DNA of 64,000 nucleotides from assembly GCF_001700435.1 (NCBI RefSeq), contig NZ_LYPC01000022.1, positions 290,087-354,086 of the forward strand, given 5' to 3'. Each line of letters opens with the position of its first letter. The stretch's first letter is position 1. This document shows, one piece after another, positions 34,437 through 43,949 of the stretch. The notes beneath the pieces were generated by a model, which was given only the letters and a program-made list of their open reading frames with translations, was not told the origin of the DNA and did not search any database. A program made the position numbers and the translations under genes. This stretch comes from Paenibacillus pectinilyticus (GTDB lineage: Bacteria; Bacillota; Bacilli; Paenibacillales; NBRC-103111).

Positions 34437-35180
34437 CTACTGTTTGTAGTATTGTGTTTGCTTAATCAAAGCATCAATCTCTAGCATGCATGGCATCTGC
34501 TCAATATCACTCATTTCCAAACTATCCAGACGTGAAATTTCTAGAAGCAACCGATCCAGTTTGAGCAAAATTTCTTCATTCATATGTAAGGCGTTCTTTA
34601 CAAATGTTATGTACTCGTTATAAAGCATCGTCTTCTCTTGAATGAGTTGCGAGGAATACGAGCTATTCTTCTGTTTCATCACACTTTTGAATTCTGCTTC
34701 GTCGAACACATTCAGACGGTTTAAGATACTACGTATATTGAGAAAAAATAACTTATCTACCTCTTGGGTGGTTTTAGCAAATTTAAGGTATGTCATGCCA
34801 TTGGGTTCAAATCGCTGTTTGAGGACATGGAACATGGTCTCTTGCTTTTTGTTCATTCGCTCAATTTGATGCAAAGCTAGTGCAATTTCCTTTTCCAAGG
34901 ATTTGATTCCTTTGCATTGTTTCAAGGCATGCTCATACTCTTCCGGGCTCTTAATTTGTTTCAAAGGGATCCGAATGGTTCTTTTCATTAGCACAGTATA
35001 CATGCCGAAGAATAAGACCAGCGTACTCGCTAGTAAAATAGACACCGCCATTGCCGTATGCAAGGCATTATCGCCTATCCTGATCCCCACCAAGCCAGGT
35101 GAAAGCATAGCGATATCGAAAACAACAACGCCCATCGTTATCAAAACCACTTTGATCAACTTGTTAGTTTGCACACTCAT
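34437..35180 (-). CDS. Membrane protein with helical C-terminal domain, unknown (possibly XpaC-like)
   Basis: 247 residues: two N-terminal membrane helices (about 10-30 and 42-65), then about 180 residues of charged, coiled-coil-prone helices. No recognised motif. It starts the operon with the VWA and TelA genes, 10 bp before the VWA start. The position parallels the XpaC-like gene beside TelA copy 2, so a distant XpaC relationship is possible but unproven. Ribosome site AGAGGAG. Confidence 0.75.
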   Translation of the reverse strand: MSVQTNKLIKVVLITMGVVVFDIAMLSPGLVGIRIGDNALHTAMAVSILLASTLVLFFGMYTVLMKRTIRIPLKQIKSPEEYEHALKQCKGIKSLEKEIALALHQIERMNKKQETMFHVLKQRFEPNGMTYLKFAKTTQEVDKLFFLNIRSILNRLNVFDEAEFKSVMKQKNSSYSSQLIQEKTMLYNEYITFVKNALHMNEEILLKLDRLLLEISRLDSLEMSDIEQMPCMLEIDALIKQTQYYKQ

Positions 35181-35381
35181 AAGGAGCCTCTCCTCTCTTG
35201 TAAAATGATTTTAGTGAAAAAAGCGCCGGGTCATTAATCCCGCCGCAAAGTGTCATTTTCATATAGAGAACCGAGTCGTTGGATGCGATGAAAGGCGGTA
35301 TAACAGCCATTTGTTTATGGCTTTCTTCAAGTTTATGTGCGACATTCCCAAAAGTGACCGTGCTTATAGGACTTATGAGGT

Positions 35382-35415
35382 AAAAAAATAGACCCAATGC
35401 CAACGGCAAAGGGTC
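35382..35415 (-). terminator. Terminator of the YjgB-like gene
   Basis: GACCC..TGCC/GGCA..GGGTC stem with TATTTTTTTA tail on the minus strand. Confidence 0.85.
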
Positions 35416-35433
35416 CTTACATAATTAATGGCA

Positions 35434-36318
35434 TTAATTAATCTGCTCCATAATATCTACAGCATCTTTAGGCGAGAGAACAGAGAGATGATCAACATAA
35501 CCTGTGGCATTCATCACGACCAATTTCAATTGAAATTGATCGTTAGCTGCATAGATATATATGGATGAATCTTGTCCGACTTTCGTATCCGTAGGTTTAC
35601 CTAACATCAGCTCGATGCGCTGGATATTCCACTTTTGGATAGCGGGCAGGCTTGATTGGATTTCGAAAATTTGAGAGCCTTTGTTATAGCCAATTACCGT
35701 ATGCTTAACGTTAAAACTGTCATAAATAAGGCCATTGCCCAAGCTCTTCTGCGTGTCCGCCGGTCCCCAAGCCTGCCGAACCTCATCAATTCGATTCGTG
35801 TGTACAGCGAAAGCAACATCGGGTACTTTCCCTTTTTTTACGAGCTCGAATAACTCCTTAATCTGCTTATTCATCATTTCAGATATCGAATCAGCGAGCG
35901 ATGGCGCCGGTGCAGGTACTTGTGCGACAGCTTGCTCGGCTACAGGCTTATATTTGGAAGACAGATAAGTGACGACTTTGGCTTCTGTGATTACTTCCGC
36001 ATAAGCTTCGTCAGGCTGCGGATTACGCAGTGTGTACGTGATGACAGCTTGCCCGTTCGACTCGAAATGAATGGTATTGATATCCATACCGTATCCCGCA
36101 TTCAATTTTTGGCCACGGGATAATGTCACCTTGTTGACGTCGTCATTGATCTTATCAATCGTTACCGTAATCTCATTTGCGTGAGAAGTTTCATTAGGGA
36201 TATTCTCATTAATAGTTGCTTGTCTTGCATCAACGTCGGAGAAAGCGAATCCCGTACATAACGTTAAACTGCCAATGAGTAAGGATACTGCAGATAATGC
36301 AGCCATTTTTTTAATCAA
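35434..36318 (-). CDS. YjgB-like (DUF4309) exported protein
   Basis: 294 residues from a TTG at 36318 that has GAGGAG upstream and begins a good signal peptide (IKKMAALSAVSLLIGSLTLC, cleavage after GFA). An ATG 12 codons earlier has its AGGA too close. The C-terminal half (about 150-294) matches YjgB/DUF4309: IKELFELVKKGKVPDVAFAV, IDEVRQAWGPADTQKSLG, TVIGYNKGSQIFEIQSSL, MLGKPTD. The N-terminal half (about 40-135) is a separate beta-rich domain. Function unknown; probably secreted or wall-associated. Confidence 0.8.
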   Translation of the reverse strand: MIKKMAALSAVSLLIGSLTLCTGFAFSDVDARQATINENIPNETSHANEITVTIDKINDDVNKVTLSRGQKLNAGYGMDINTIHFESNGQAVITYTLRNPQPDEAYAEVITEAKVVTYLSSKYKPVAEQAVAQVPAPAPSLADSISEMMNKQIKELFELVKKGKVPDVAFAVHTNRIDEVRQAWGPADTQKSLGNGLIYDSFNVKHTVIGYNKGSQIFEIQSSLPAIQKWNIQRIELMLGKPTDTKVGQDSSIYIYAANDQFQLKLVVMNATGYVDHLSVLSPKDAVDIMEQIN

Positions 36319-36532
36319 GTTTGCTTCTCCTCTTTTGATGTGAAGTACGTTCATTCCTTTCGACTAATGGAACGTCAGTTACTTCCAAAAGGTTGCAACC
36401 TTATGATAATAAAGTTGGCAAAAGCTGCAGCTTTACTTGAAGCTCCTAAAATGTGTACTTAAAAGCGATTACTCTACATATTTTGTGTTGGCGGGATAAC
36501 AGGAAATGAGCGTTCTGAAAGGGAGCTGACGG

Positions 36533-37384
36533 ATGATTCTCTATAAAAAGATGATGATCGACGGGTTGCAACTATTTTTTCGCGAAGCTGGGAGTCCTTA
36601 CCATCCGACCATTGTCCTTCTTCATGGTTTTCCAAGCTCCTCCCATATGTTTAGAGATTTGATTCCACTCTTGGCGGACCGCTTCCATGTCATTGCACCT
36701 GATTACCCTGGATTCGGGAATAGCAGCATGCCATCAACAGAAGAGTTTACCTACACGTTCGAGAATCTATCCCTTATCATTGAAAAGCTTCTTAACCATC
36801 TCTGTATGACTCACTATATTTTGTATGTTCATGATTATGGCGGTCCAATTGGGTTCAGGTTGGCAATACGTAATCCACACCGTGTTTTAGGTTTTGTCAT
36901 TCAAAATGCAGTGGCCGATGAGAAAGGGTTAGGAAAACCATTCGATCTCTTCAAAGCATTGTGGGCCGATCGGAATCCCGCAACCGAAGCTGCATTCTCC
37001 GTACTCACAACCTTTGAATTTACCAAAAAGCAATATGTAACAGGGGTTTGTCAACCGTACTTGATTAGTTCTGATGGGTTCTCGATGGATCAATTTTTCC
37101 TAGACCGTCCTGGAAATAGCCAAATCCAATTGGAACTCGGCTACGATTATCGAACTAATGTAGCATCCTATCCCCTCTGGCAGCAGTACCTGCGGAGCTA
37201 TCAGCCCCCAACCTTGATTACCTGGGGTAAAAATGACTTTATTTTCACATTAGAAGGGGCTCATGCCTTTAGCAAAGAACTGACATGCATTGAAACTCAT
37301 TTTTTATGTGGTGGACACTTTGTTTTGGAGGAACAGAGCTTACCTATCTCTGAGCTTATAAAACGTTTTTTTGTTTATCTGTAA
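36533..37384 (+). CDS. Alpha/beta hydrolase (epoxide hydrolase/haloalkane dehalogenase-like)
   Basis: 283 residues. Oxyanion motif LLHGFPSSSHMFRDLIPLLAD, nucleophile elbow HDYGGPIGFRLA where Asp rather than Ser is the nucleophile, as in epoxide hydrolases and haloalkane dehalogenases, and catalytic His in CGGHFVLEE. The cap domain (about 130-210) is present. Substrate unknown. Ribosome site AAAGGGAG. Stand-alone, ending a few bases before a convergent small membrane gene. Confidence 0.88.
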   Translation: MILYKKMMIDGLQLFFREAGSPYHPTIVLLHGFPSSSHMFRDLIPLLADRFHVIAPDYPGFGNSSMPSTEEFTYTFENLSLIIEKLLNHLCMTHYILYVHDYGGPIGFRLAIRNPHRVLGFVIQNAVADEKGLGKPFDLFKALWADRNPATEAAFSVLTTFEFTKKQYVTGVCQPYLISSDGFSMDQFFLDRPGNSQIQLELGYDYRTNVASYPLWQQYLRSYQPPTLITWGKNDFIFTLEGAHAFSKELTCIETHFLCGGHFVLEEQSLPISELIKRFFVYL

Positions 37385-37600
37385 TTAGTTCATGTTATGC
37401 ATGTACAAAAATAAAGCTAATAATCCTGCTACGATAGAAATCACATAGAAGGAAGTAAGCCGAACCCATTTGCCCCCTGTGCGCTGAAAATAGGTTTGAT
37501 CCCCTTCTGTATTTCTACGAGAGATACCGATCATGAATGTAGCGACAAGCGCAAACAATAAGATCATTGAAAAAATAGCGTAGTAGATTGTCAAATTCAT
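37385..37600 (-). CDS. Small two-helix membrane protein, unknown
   Basis: 71 residues from ATG 37600, with AGGAGG at ideal spacing. Two hydrophobic helices (about 5-27 and 50-68) flank a polar loop RRNTEGDQTYFQRTGGKWVR. No family recognised. It directly abuts the 3' end of the hydrolase gene on the other strand. Confidence 0.7.
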   Translation of the reverse strand: MNLTIYYAIFSMILLFALVATFMIGISRRNTEGDQTYFQRTGGKWVRLTSFYVISIVAGLLALFLYMHNMN

Positions 37601-37742
37601 AGTGTAACCTCCTATTTCGGTCAAAAATATAAGCCAAGTTAGTTAATAGTATATAGGAGCGATATTCGTTACACATCCGCCACTCCATCACTTTTATAAC
37701 CATCCAATATGCTTTAATGGATAGCTAACAATGTATCAGACA

Positions 37743-38240
37743 CTATGCACTTCCTAAGAGATCCAGCCGATATAAATAAGAATTCCTATCCGGATATCCA
37801 TAGGGAATTGGTAATTCCTCTTTTGTTATGACTTTGAAGCCATTTTTCTCGTAAAAATGATGGGATCTTGTGGCAATGGAAGGACTATCCAAGAAAATAG
37901 TCGTCGCTCCTTGCTGTTTGGCATATTCGAGCAATACTTCAAATAACTTTTGTCCAACCGCGAATTCTCCCCCGCGATATTCGATATACACAAAAAATTT
38001 CTTTAAAATAAAGATTTCATCTGTTTTCTTTTGCAATCCAATGGTGCCAATGACTCTTCTTTTTTCATTCAATGCAACCCAAAAATTCCCTCCATCATGT
38101 ATATAATTCGTTTGAATATCTAAAATATCGGACTGTTCATCGATACTAATATCCAGCTGAAACTCATAATTTTGAACATATAAAATGAGCTCAATAATTT
38201 CTTCTAAATATTTATCTTCGAATTGGCTTAACGCGTTCAT
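37743..38240 (-). CDS. GNAT-family N-acetyltransferase
   Basis: 165 residues. GNAT motifs: RRVIGTIGLQKKTDEIFILKKFFVYIEYRGGEFAVGQKLFEVLLEYAKQQGATTIFLDSP, in which RGGEFAVGQ replaces the usual Q/RGxGIG loop, and late HHFYEKNGFKVI. Acceptor unknown. It is divergent from the MocR regulator about 335 bp away and could be its target, since MocR genes often control a divergent neighbour (inference). Confidence 0.85.
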   Translation of the reverse strand: MNALSQFEDKYLEEIIELILYVQNYEFQLDISIDEQSDILDIQTNYIHDGGNFWVALNEKRRVIGTIGLQKKTDEIFILKKFFVYIEYRGGEFAVGQKLFEVLLEYAKQQGATTIFLDSPSIATRSHHFYEKNGFKVITKEELPIPYGYPDRNSYLYRLDLLGSA

Positions 38241-38637
38241 GGGTATACTCGTCTCTCCCTTAGCATCTGACCTATGTGAGGGCAGTCTTTATCCTATCCA
38301 TCTTAACGACTATTGAACACGATGTAACCATCCAGTTATTTTCAAAACAGACCATCCAAGAACAGAGCAGGAATTACGCTTCAATACTCACAATCAGTAT
38401 ATCGTAAGTTGAAACTATGATCTGTCACCTAATTTACATAATTAAATTATGAAATAGGACTACAAAACCGAATCCTATTTGTGATATGATACATAAAAAT
38501 TATGCTGATCACACATCTAGGCCAACACTTCCATTGCCCTGTCTACGACAAGTAGGGTATTTTTTGTATTCACAATGTTCTTGGCTAAGTCACGTTTCAG
38601 ATCAGTTCATTTAAAATTTGATGAAAAGTTGGTATCT
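38241..38637. other. Intergenic region between GNAT and mocR genes
   Basis: No gene apparent. On the plus strand a TGATATGAT extended -10-like element near 38482-38490 could serve the MocR gene. A short CTAC-GACAA-GTAG hairpin followed by GGGTATTTTTTG near 38546-38569 looks terminator-like within the mocR leader. No clear MocR direct repeats found. Confidence 0.35.
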
Positions 38638-40077
38638 ATGATGTGGAAACCTGATAGATCAAGAAAAACGCCTATCTATCAACAAATTGCGGATTACATG
38701 GAGCATCGCATTTCTTTTGGGGAATTTCCGCCCGGCAGTCTGCTGCCATCGGAAAGGAAGTTAGCAGACGAGCTGCGAGTTAATCGCAGTACCGTGGTAG
38801 CCGCTTATGAAGAACTTCGCTCTTTGGGCATTCTAGTGAGCAGCAAAGGAAGCGGCACACTTGTCACTAATTATAATAAGGGGAATGCTGCCAGCCTTAC
38901 GCCAAACTGGAAAGAATATGTCAATGGCGGAAACTTTCTCCCCAATCTTCCTTTCATTCGTCGCATTCGTGAGGAATTGCGTAAAAAAACAGATATGATC
39001 GATTTTGCAAGTGGTGAATTGTCGCCGGATTTATTCCCAAATGAAGTAGTCCGTGAACTCTTGCAAAAACATCCGTTCCAGGAACAATTGGGTTACGATG
39101 ATCCACAAGGCTATTCCCAGCTGAGAGAGACACTCGTCTCATTTCTTGAACATCATCTTCACATACATAGCACAGAATCGTCCATTTTAATAACCTCTGG
39201 TTCACAGCAATCCTTATATTTAATCTTACAATGCCTTCTCAATCCTGGAGACGCAGTTGCAATAGAAGATCCCTCTTATTGTTACTCCTTACCAATGTTT
39301 CAATCAGCTGGCTTGCGTTTGTTTCGATTACCCTTGGATGAACACGGTATAGACCCCAAGGAACTCATTGCGTTGTATCGTAAACACAAAATTCGCATGA
39401 TTTTTCTAAATCCCAACTTTCAAAATCCCACAGGACATGTAATGCCCCTTGATCGAAAGTTAAAATTACTTGAAATTGCCTCGGAGCTAGGCATTCCGAT
39501 TGTTGAAGATGACACATTCACCTTAACTGCTTTTGATGGTAACCCTCCTCCTACTTTGAAATCATTGGATAAAAATAATAACGTCCTCTATGTAGGTTCA
39601 TTATCCAAAATTGCTTCATCTGGCTTACGAATTGGATGGTTAATTGCCCCACAGACCGTCATTAGTCGGTTAACGGATGCCAGACAGCAAATGGATTTTG
39701 GTTTGAGCAATATTCCTCAGTGGATTGCCAACCATTTTATCAAAGAGGGACACCTCGACAGGCAGATTCAATTTTTGCGGGAAGAGTTAGTGAAGAAAAG
39801 AGATGAATTTATACGCGGATTCGATGATATATTGGCGGATGAATTAACCTATTCCTTACCGCAAGGCGGACTAACCTTCTGGTGTAAAATCAACAGCGCA
39901 GTTGACGATTTTAAACTGATTGAAGAAGCAACGAAAAGAGGCGTTATTTTCGTACCGGGCAGCGTGTACGGTTCCAGCAAAGGATGTATCCGACTTAGCT
40001 TCGCGAGGCCTCAGTTCGAAGAGATTCTTCCAGGACTGAGACAGCTCGCTTTGGCATTAGAAGCATGTCGCAAGTAG
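38638..40077 (+). CDS. MocR/PdxR-family regulator (GntR HTH + aminotransferase-like domain)
   Basis: 479 residues from the ATG pair at 38638/38641; an upstream in-frame ATG at 38575 adds 21 residues without domain support, and no option has a strong ribosome site. GntR winged HTH at the N-terminus (TPIYQQIADYMEHRISFGEF, LPSERKLADELRVNRSTVVAAYEELRSLGIL) and a fold-type I aminotransferase domain with PLP lysine in GSLSKIASSGLRIGWL. MocR proteins use PLP or its adducts as effector and regulate vitamin B6 or amino acid genes; target here unknown. Confidence 0.92.
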   Translation: MMWKPDRSRKTPIYQQIADYMEHRISFGEFPPGSLLPSERKLADELRVNRSTVVAAYEELRSLGILVSSKGSGTLVTNYNKGNAASLTPNWKEYVNGGNFLPNLPFIRRIREELRKKTDMIDFASGELSPDLFPNEVVRELLQKHPFQEQLGYDDPQGYSQLRETLVSFLEHHLHIHSTESSILITSGSQQSLYLILQCLLNPGDAVAIEDPSYCYSLPMFQSAGLRLFRLPLDEHGIDPKELIALYRKHKIRMIFLNPNFQNPTGHVMPLDRKLKLLEIASELGIPIVEDDTFTLTAFDGNPPPTLKSLDKNNNVLYVGSLSKIASSGLRIGWLIAPQTVISRLTDARQQMDFGLSNIPQWIANHFIKEGHLDRQIQFLREELVKKRDEFIRGFDDILADELTYSLPQGGLTFWCKINSAVDDFKLIEEATKRGVIFVPGSVYGSSKGCIRLSFARPQFEEILPGLRQLALALEACRK

Positions 40078-40096
40078 CATACATAGGTATAAGAAA

Positions 40097-40128
40097 GGTG
40101 ATTCTCTATTGAAGAGGATCGCCTTTTT
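40097..40128 (+). terminator. Terminator of the mocR gene
   Basis: GGTGATTCTCT/AGAGGATCGCC stem with G-U pairs and a TTTTT tail. Confidence 0.75.
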
Positions 40129-40255
40129 GAGTTACGCACATGAAAAATATAAAATTAGCAACTTATTTTTATATACTTGCAACCTTTTCCCAGGCCTATC
40201 CGTTTAGGATCTCGAAAGACCAGAAAGACAAAAAAATTTATGAGGTGAACAGGAA

Positions 40256-41299
40256 ATGAAAAAATCAATGAAGCTATTCACAACAACAGCGGCAACTGCG
40301 CTGCTCTCGCTTTCTTTAATTGGACAAAGCTTTGCTGCTCCTACATCGTTTACAGACTTGGACAAGGTAGCGGCTAAAGATAAAATCATATCACTGCAAC
40401 AAAGTGGGATTGTAGGAGGCGTCACTTCTGAATTATTTGCACCTCAGTCAACCCTTACAGCTGCTCAAAGTGTGCAGCTCATTGTGAATGCGTTTGGGCT
40501 TAATTTAGACTTGGTTAAATTCGTAAAAGAGCCTAAAGCAACAGACTACTTTGCAAATGCGAATAATAATGCATGGTACGCTAATGCGTTTATTACCGCT
40601 GCAGTCAACGGGATTGATCTTCCCAAGGATCTTCAACCCGAGCAAAAATTAACACGTGAAGTGTTCACGCATCAGCTCGTACGTGCGATGGAAATTAGCA
40701 AGAAACTTCCTCTAATCAACCCAGTTGTCACAGAAATTAGCGATAATGATCAAATCACGATTGATTATTCGGGTTCCATCCAACGCGGGCTTAACTATGG
40801 CATTATTAAACTTAATGCTGCAGGTAAATTCAATCCCAAAGATGAAATTACACGCGCTGATGCTGCTGAGGAAATTTTCAATGCCCTTGCGTATTTGAAA
40901 GCACATCAAGCACCCGTTACAACGCCAACTGATACGGTTACTGCAGCCGAAGGTGTTCACCTGATCTCAGAGGCTCTTGGTAAGCTCGACTCAGACATCC
41001 AAATCAAAATTGATCCAGATGCCAAAATGACACGTGAATCGTTCACGTATCTGCTTATTCATACTTTCCAAACAAGCGGGAAATTACCTATGATTAAGGT
41101 ATCTCCTGTGGATGTGAAGGATAATGACAAGATTGATGTCCTCAACTCGGGTGCCATTCAGACTGCTCTTGCCTTACACATTGTAAAAATAAATCCCGAT
41201 GGCAACTTCAATCCGAAGGTTGAAATTACACTCACGGATGCAACGGACATTGTTAAAAATGCCTTAACAGCCGTAAAAGGGTTGCAACCAAGTAACTAA
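40256..41299 (+). CDS. Secreted S-layer-homology (SLH) domain protein
   Basis: 347 residues. Signal peptide (1-27, cleavage after SFA). The mature protein is built of degenerate SLH-like units: FTDLDKVAAKDKIISLQQSGIVGGVTSELFAPQSTLTAAQSVQLI is the clearest. The middle (about 125-220) and C-terminal (about 258-342) segments are internal duplicates, sharing LTRE/MTRE, NDQI/NDKI, GSIQ/GAIQ, GKFNPKDEIT/GNFNPKVEIT. SLH domains bind pyruvylated secondary wall polymer. No other effector domain, so it may be a wall-bound structural or adaptor protein. Ribosome site GAGGTGAAC. Preceded by its own AT-rich region. Confidence 0.85.
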   Translation: MKKSMKLFTTTAATALLSLSLIGQSFAAPTSFTDLDKVAAKDKIISLQQSGIVGGVTSELFAPQSTLTAAQSVQLIVNAFGLNLDLVKFVKEPKATDYFANANNNAWYANAFITAAVNGIDLPKDLQPEQKLTREVFTHQLVRAMEISKKLPLINPVVTEISDNDQITIDYSGSIQRGLNYGIIKLNAAGKFNPKDEITRADAAEEIFNALAYLKAHQAPVTTPTDTVTAAEGVHLISEALGKLDSDIQIKIDPDAKMTRESFTYLLIHTFQTSGKLPMIKVSPVDVKDNDKIDVLNSGAIQTALALHIVKINPDGNFNPKVEITLTDATDIVKNALTAVKGLQPSN

Positions 41300-41312
41300 A
41301 TAAACGATGGAT

Positions 41313-41352
41313 AAAAAAAGCCGACCAATTCCCTATGAATTGGTCGGCTCTC
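41313..41352. terminator. Bidirectional terminator
   Basis: Perfect AGCCGACCAATTC/GAATTGGTCGGCT stem; sits between the convergent SLH and araC genes. Confidence 0.88.
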
Positions 41353-41368
41353 TTCGGTTTATCACCCA

Positions 41369-42322
41369 TCAGTTGATAACTGTTACTTGCTCATGATTCT
41401 GTGTATAGCCTTCTTCGAAATTTCTCCGAACCGTTTTGATATCTTTAAGCGGCGGCAACCCAAAAAGCCTCCGATACTCGCGATTAAATTGCGAGGGACT
41501 TTCATAACCAACCTGTAAAGCTGCATTCGTGGCATCTGTTGTACCACTCAGCATCAACCGCCTTGCTTCTTGAAGACGAAGCTGCTTCTGAAACTGCAAA
41601 GGCCCCATCGTTGTTACGGCTTTGAACTTACGATGTAGTCCCGAAACACTCATATTCGTGGTTTTAGCGAGCTCTTCAATGGTGAATGACGATGTGTAAT
41701 TTTCCTTGATCCATTCAATGGCTTTGCCAATTCCGTTCACTTGCTGCTCAAAAAGCACTTGTTGGAAAAATAAATGCCCGTAATCTCCGGATAATAATTG
41801 AAATATCATTTCACGTTTGACGAGCTCCGAGCGAAAGCGCGCCTCTTTAGGTTTGTCGATTAATTGCAGTAATCTAACAAATGACGTTAATAGATCCACA
41901 TCGGATTTCCCTATAAATGCTTGCTCCTTCAACTTACTACTTCTCGGCTTTACGATTAATTCAGCCTCAGTGACGACGGATGCGATCTCTTGGGTTGTAA
42001 AATCTATACGGATTGCGATATAAGGAGAATTTAGAGTGACATCAACAATCTGGCCAGAGGCAGGCATATCGATCATCGATGCTACATACTCGCCTGGGTG
42101 ATAATGAATCATATTTTGTCCAATTTGGAGATTCTTAGCCCCTTGCAGAATAAGACAAAAGGAAGGACTCAAAGCGCTAGGAACAAGCGGTGTTGCATGA
42201 CTAACTCGCGTAATAGACAGAAACGGAATGATAGTTGGTGTTCTTCCCTCTACCCTTGTAATCCTTTCCGACATCACGATGAGTTCTTCCAGTAACTTCT
42301 GATAAGTGAGGACATCAACCAT
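41369..42322 (-). CDS. AraC-family transcriptional regulator
   Basis: 317 residues from ATG 42322, with AAAGGCAGG upstream; the longer reading adds 28 residues outside the family. N-terminal cupin-like AraC_N domain (SITRVSHATPLVPSALSPSFCLILQGAKNLQIGQNMIHYHPGEYV) and C-terminal tandem HTH (FTIEELAKTTNMSVSGLHRKFKAVTTMGPLQFQKQLRLQEARRLML, VGYESPSQFNREYRRLFGLPP). Divergent from an MFS exporter, with a large inverted repeat between them, so probably its activator. Confidence 0.9.
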   Translation of the reverse strand: MVDVLTYQKLLEELIVMSERITRVEGRTPTIIPFLSITRVSHATPLVPSALSPSFCLILQGAKNLQIGQNMIHYHPGEYVASMIDMPASGQIVDVTLNSPYIAIRIDFTTQEIASVVTEAELIVKPRSSKLKEQAFIGKSDVDLLTSFVRLLQLIDKPKEARFRSELVKREMIFQLLSGDYGHLFFQQVLFEQQVNGIGKAIEWIKENYTSSFTIEELAKTTNMSVSGLHRKFKAVTTMGPLQFQKQLRLQEARRLMLSGTTDATNAALQVGYESPSQFNREYRRLFGLPPLKDIKTVRRNFEEGYTQNHEQVTVIN

Positions 42323-42443
42323 GTAGATCAACCTGCCTTTATGATGACGTTCTTTGAACACCATCATAATAAATGAACTTTGTAGTTTTAGGCAAGTTTT
42401 TGGCATGAAAGGTCTACTTCAATCCTCCTTCCTACGTGATAAT

Positions 42444-42483
42444 GTTCGTATGAGCTTAGCGGCGTAGCGCTCATATCACGAAC
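42444..42483. promoter_or_regulatory. Inverted repeat between araC and the MFS gene
   Basis: GTTCGT-ATGAGC faces GCTCAT-ATC-ACGAAC across about 11 bp; an overlapping pairing CGTGATAATG/CATATCACG is also possible. It lies 18 bp before the MFS start. Likely regulator binding region. Confidence 0.5.
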
Positions 42484-42500
42484 CTAGTTAACCCGGAAGG

Positions 42501-43928
42501 ATGATTATTTTGATTCAGTCTAAACCGATAATTTTAACGATTATTATCGCCTGTCAGCTCATGGTTGTACTAGATTCATCGATCATGGTAACAGCGTTAC
42601 CTGAGATTGGTCGCACTCTCCATATCACAACGGCCAACTTGACATGGGTTCAAAATGCTTACATTTTGGCATATGGCGGACTTATGCTGCTTGGAGCAAG
42701 AGCTGGTGATATTTTAGGTCGGAGGAAAATGTTCAGTGTAGGCATCGCACTATTTACGCTTGCATCGATCCTAGTTGGGGTCTCACATTCAGAAATATTG
42801 CTGCTTGTCAGTCGTGCTTTGCAGGGTCTTGCAGCTGCAATTGCAACGCCATCCACACTTGCCTTATTATCCTTGACCTTCGTGGAAGCCAAAGAACGTA
42901 CCAAAGCGATCGCCTTATACAGTGCTGTGTCCGGAGCAGGCGGTAGTGTCGGGCTTCTCATCGGGGGTTTATTGACAGACCTCGTTTCATGGCGTGTTGG
43001 TATGTTCCTTAATGTTCCTATTGGTATTATCCTGTTCATTATGATCCCAAGATACTTACGGGAGTCGGAGAAGAATACGGGGCGGTTTGATGTGATGGGT
43101 GCGGTAACCTCTGTTACTGGCATAACCGCATTAGTATTTGGTTGCGTACAGGCAGCTGCAAATGGATGGGGTAATTCAGTAACATTGATTTCTCTTCTGC
43201 TCGGTGTTACTTTGTTAACTTCATTCATTACTATTGAAGCTCATGCCAAACAACCTATTACACCTCTCCGTTTGTTCTCAAACCGTCAAAGATCGGGAGC
43301 TTATCTGGGCAGATTCTTATTTTTATGTGGCAATTTCTCACTATTCTTCTTTATCCCGCAATTTTTACAGCGCGTTCTTCACTTTAGCTCATTTGAAGCG
43401 GGACTTGCCTTCTTACCCTTTACCGCGGTGCAATTCGGAATGATGTATGTCATGCCTACACTAATCGCCCGTTATGGTAATTTAAAAGTACTTATCGCCG
43501 GTATGATTATTGCCATCATCGGTACGAGCTGGTTAAGCAGCGAAATATCCATACAGGCTCATTTCTTTCCACAACTATTCTTTCCTTTGATCATCATGGG
43601 GATGGGCGCTGGCATGATATTTCTACCGTTAACCTCCTTTGGTTTAACAGATATTAATCCCAATGATGCAGGTGCCGCCTCGGGTCTTATTAATGTCTCC
43701 CAACAAATAGGCTGCTCCTTGGGTCTGGCTGTCCTCATTACCATTTTTGAGGCTGTCAACCGTCCAGCGTCAGCGTCACCTTCAAATGAAGAACAGTTTG
43801 CTCACGCGATTTCGATATCGATTACAGGATCAGCAATATTTATCACAACGTCACTCATTGTGGTACTCCTCTTGTTTCTACCCGTTAGAAAGACAAATAG
43901 AGAACCGTTGTTACGTAGAATCTCATAA
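42501..43928 (+). CDS. MFS drug exporter, EmrB/QacA (DHA2) type
   Basis: 475 residues, 14 predicted membrane helices. Motif D1 QLMVVLDSSIMVTALPEIGRTLHI, motif A LMLLGARAGDILGRRKMF, and motif C SGAGGSVGLLIGGLLTD in helix 5. Relatives export lipophilic cations and antibiotics. Start ATG with GGAAGG upstream. Probably under control of the divergent AraC protein. Confidence 0.92.
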   Translation: MIILIQSKPIILTIIIACQLMVVLDSSIMVTALPEIGRTLHITTANLTWVQNAYILAYGGLMLLGARAGDILGRRKMFSVGIALFTLASILVGVSHSEILLLVSRALQGLAAAIATPSTLALLSLTFVEAKERTKAIALYSAVSGAGGSVGLLIGGLLTDLVSWRVGMFLNVPIGIILFIMIPRYLRESEKNTGRFDVMGAVTSVTGITALVFGCVQAAANGWGNSVTLISLLLGVTLLTSFITIEAHAKQPITPLRLFSNRQRSGAYLGRFLFLCGNFSLFFFIPQFLQRVLHFSSFEAGLAFLPFTAVQFGMMYVMPTLIARYGNLKVLIAGMIIAIIGTSWLSSEISIQAHFFPQLFFPLIIMGMGAGMIFLPLTSFGLTDINPNDAGAASGLINVSQQIGCSLGLAVLITIFEAVNRPASASPSNEEQFAHAISISITGSAIFITTSLIVVLLLFLPVRKTNREPLLRRIS

Positions 43929-43949
43929 AACTCATAAAATAAGTTAATA

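Noticed and set aside
35164..35409. 81-codon minus-strand ORF upstream of the membrane coiled-coil gene
   Set aside because: Overlaps the ribosome site and start of the real gene and has no own signal; composition not protein-like throughout.
42659..43228. 189-codon minus-strand ORF inside the EmrB/QacA-type MFS gene
   Set aside because: Antisense of conserved transporter motifs; no family resemblance.
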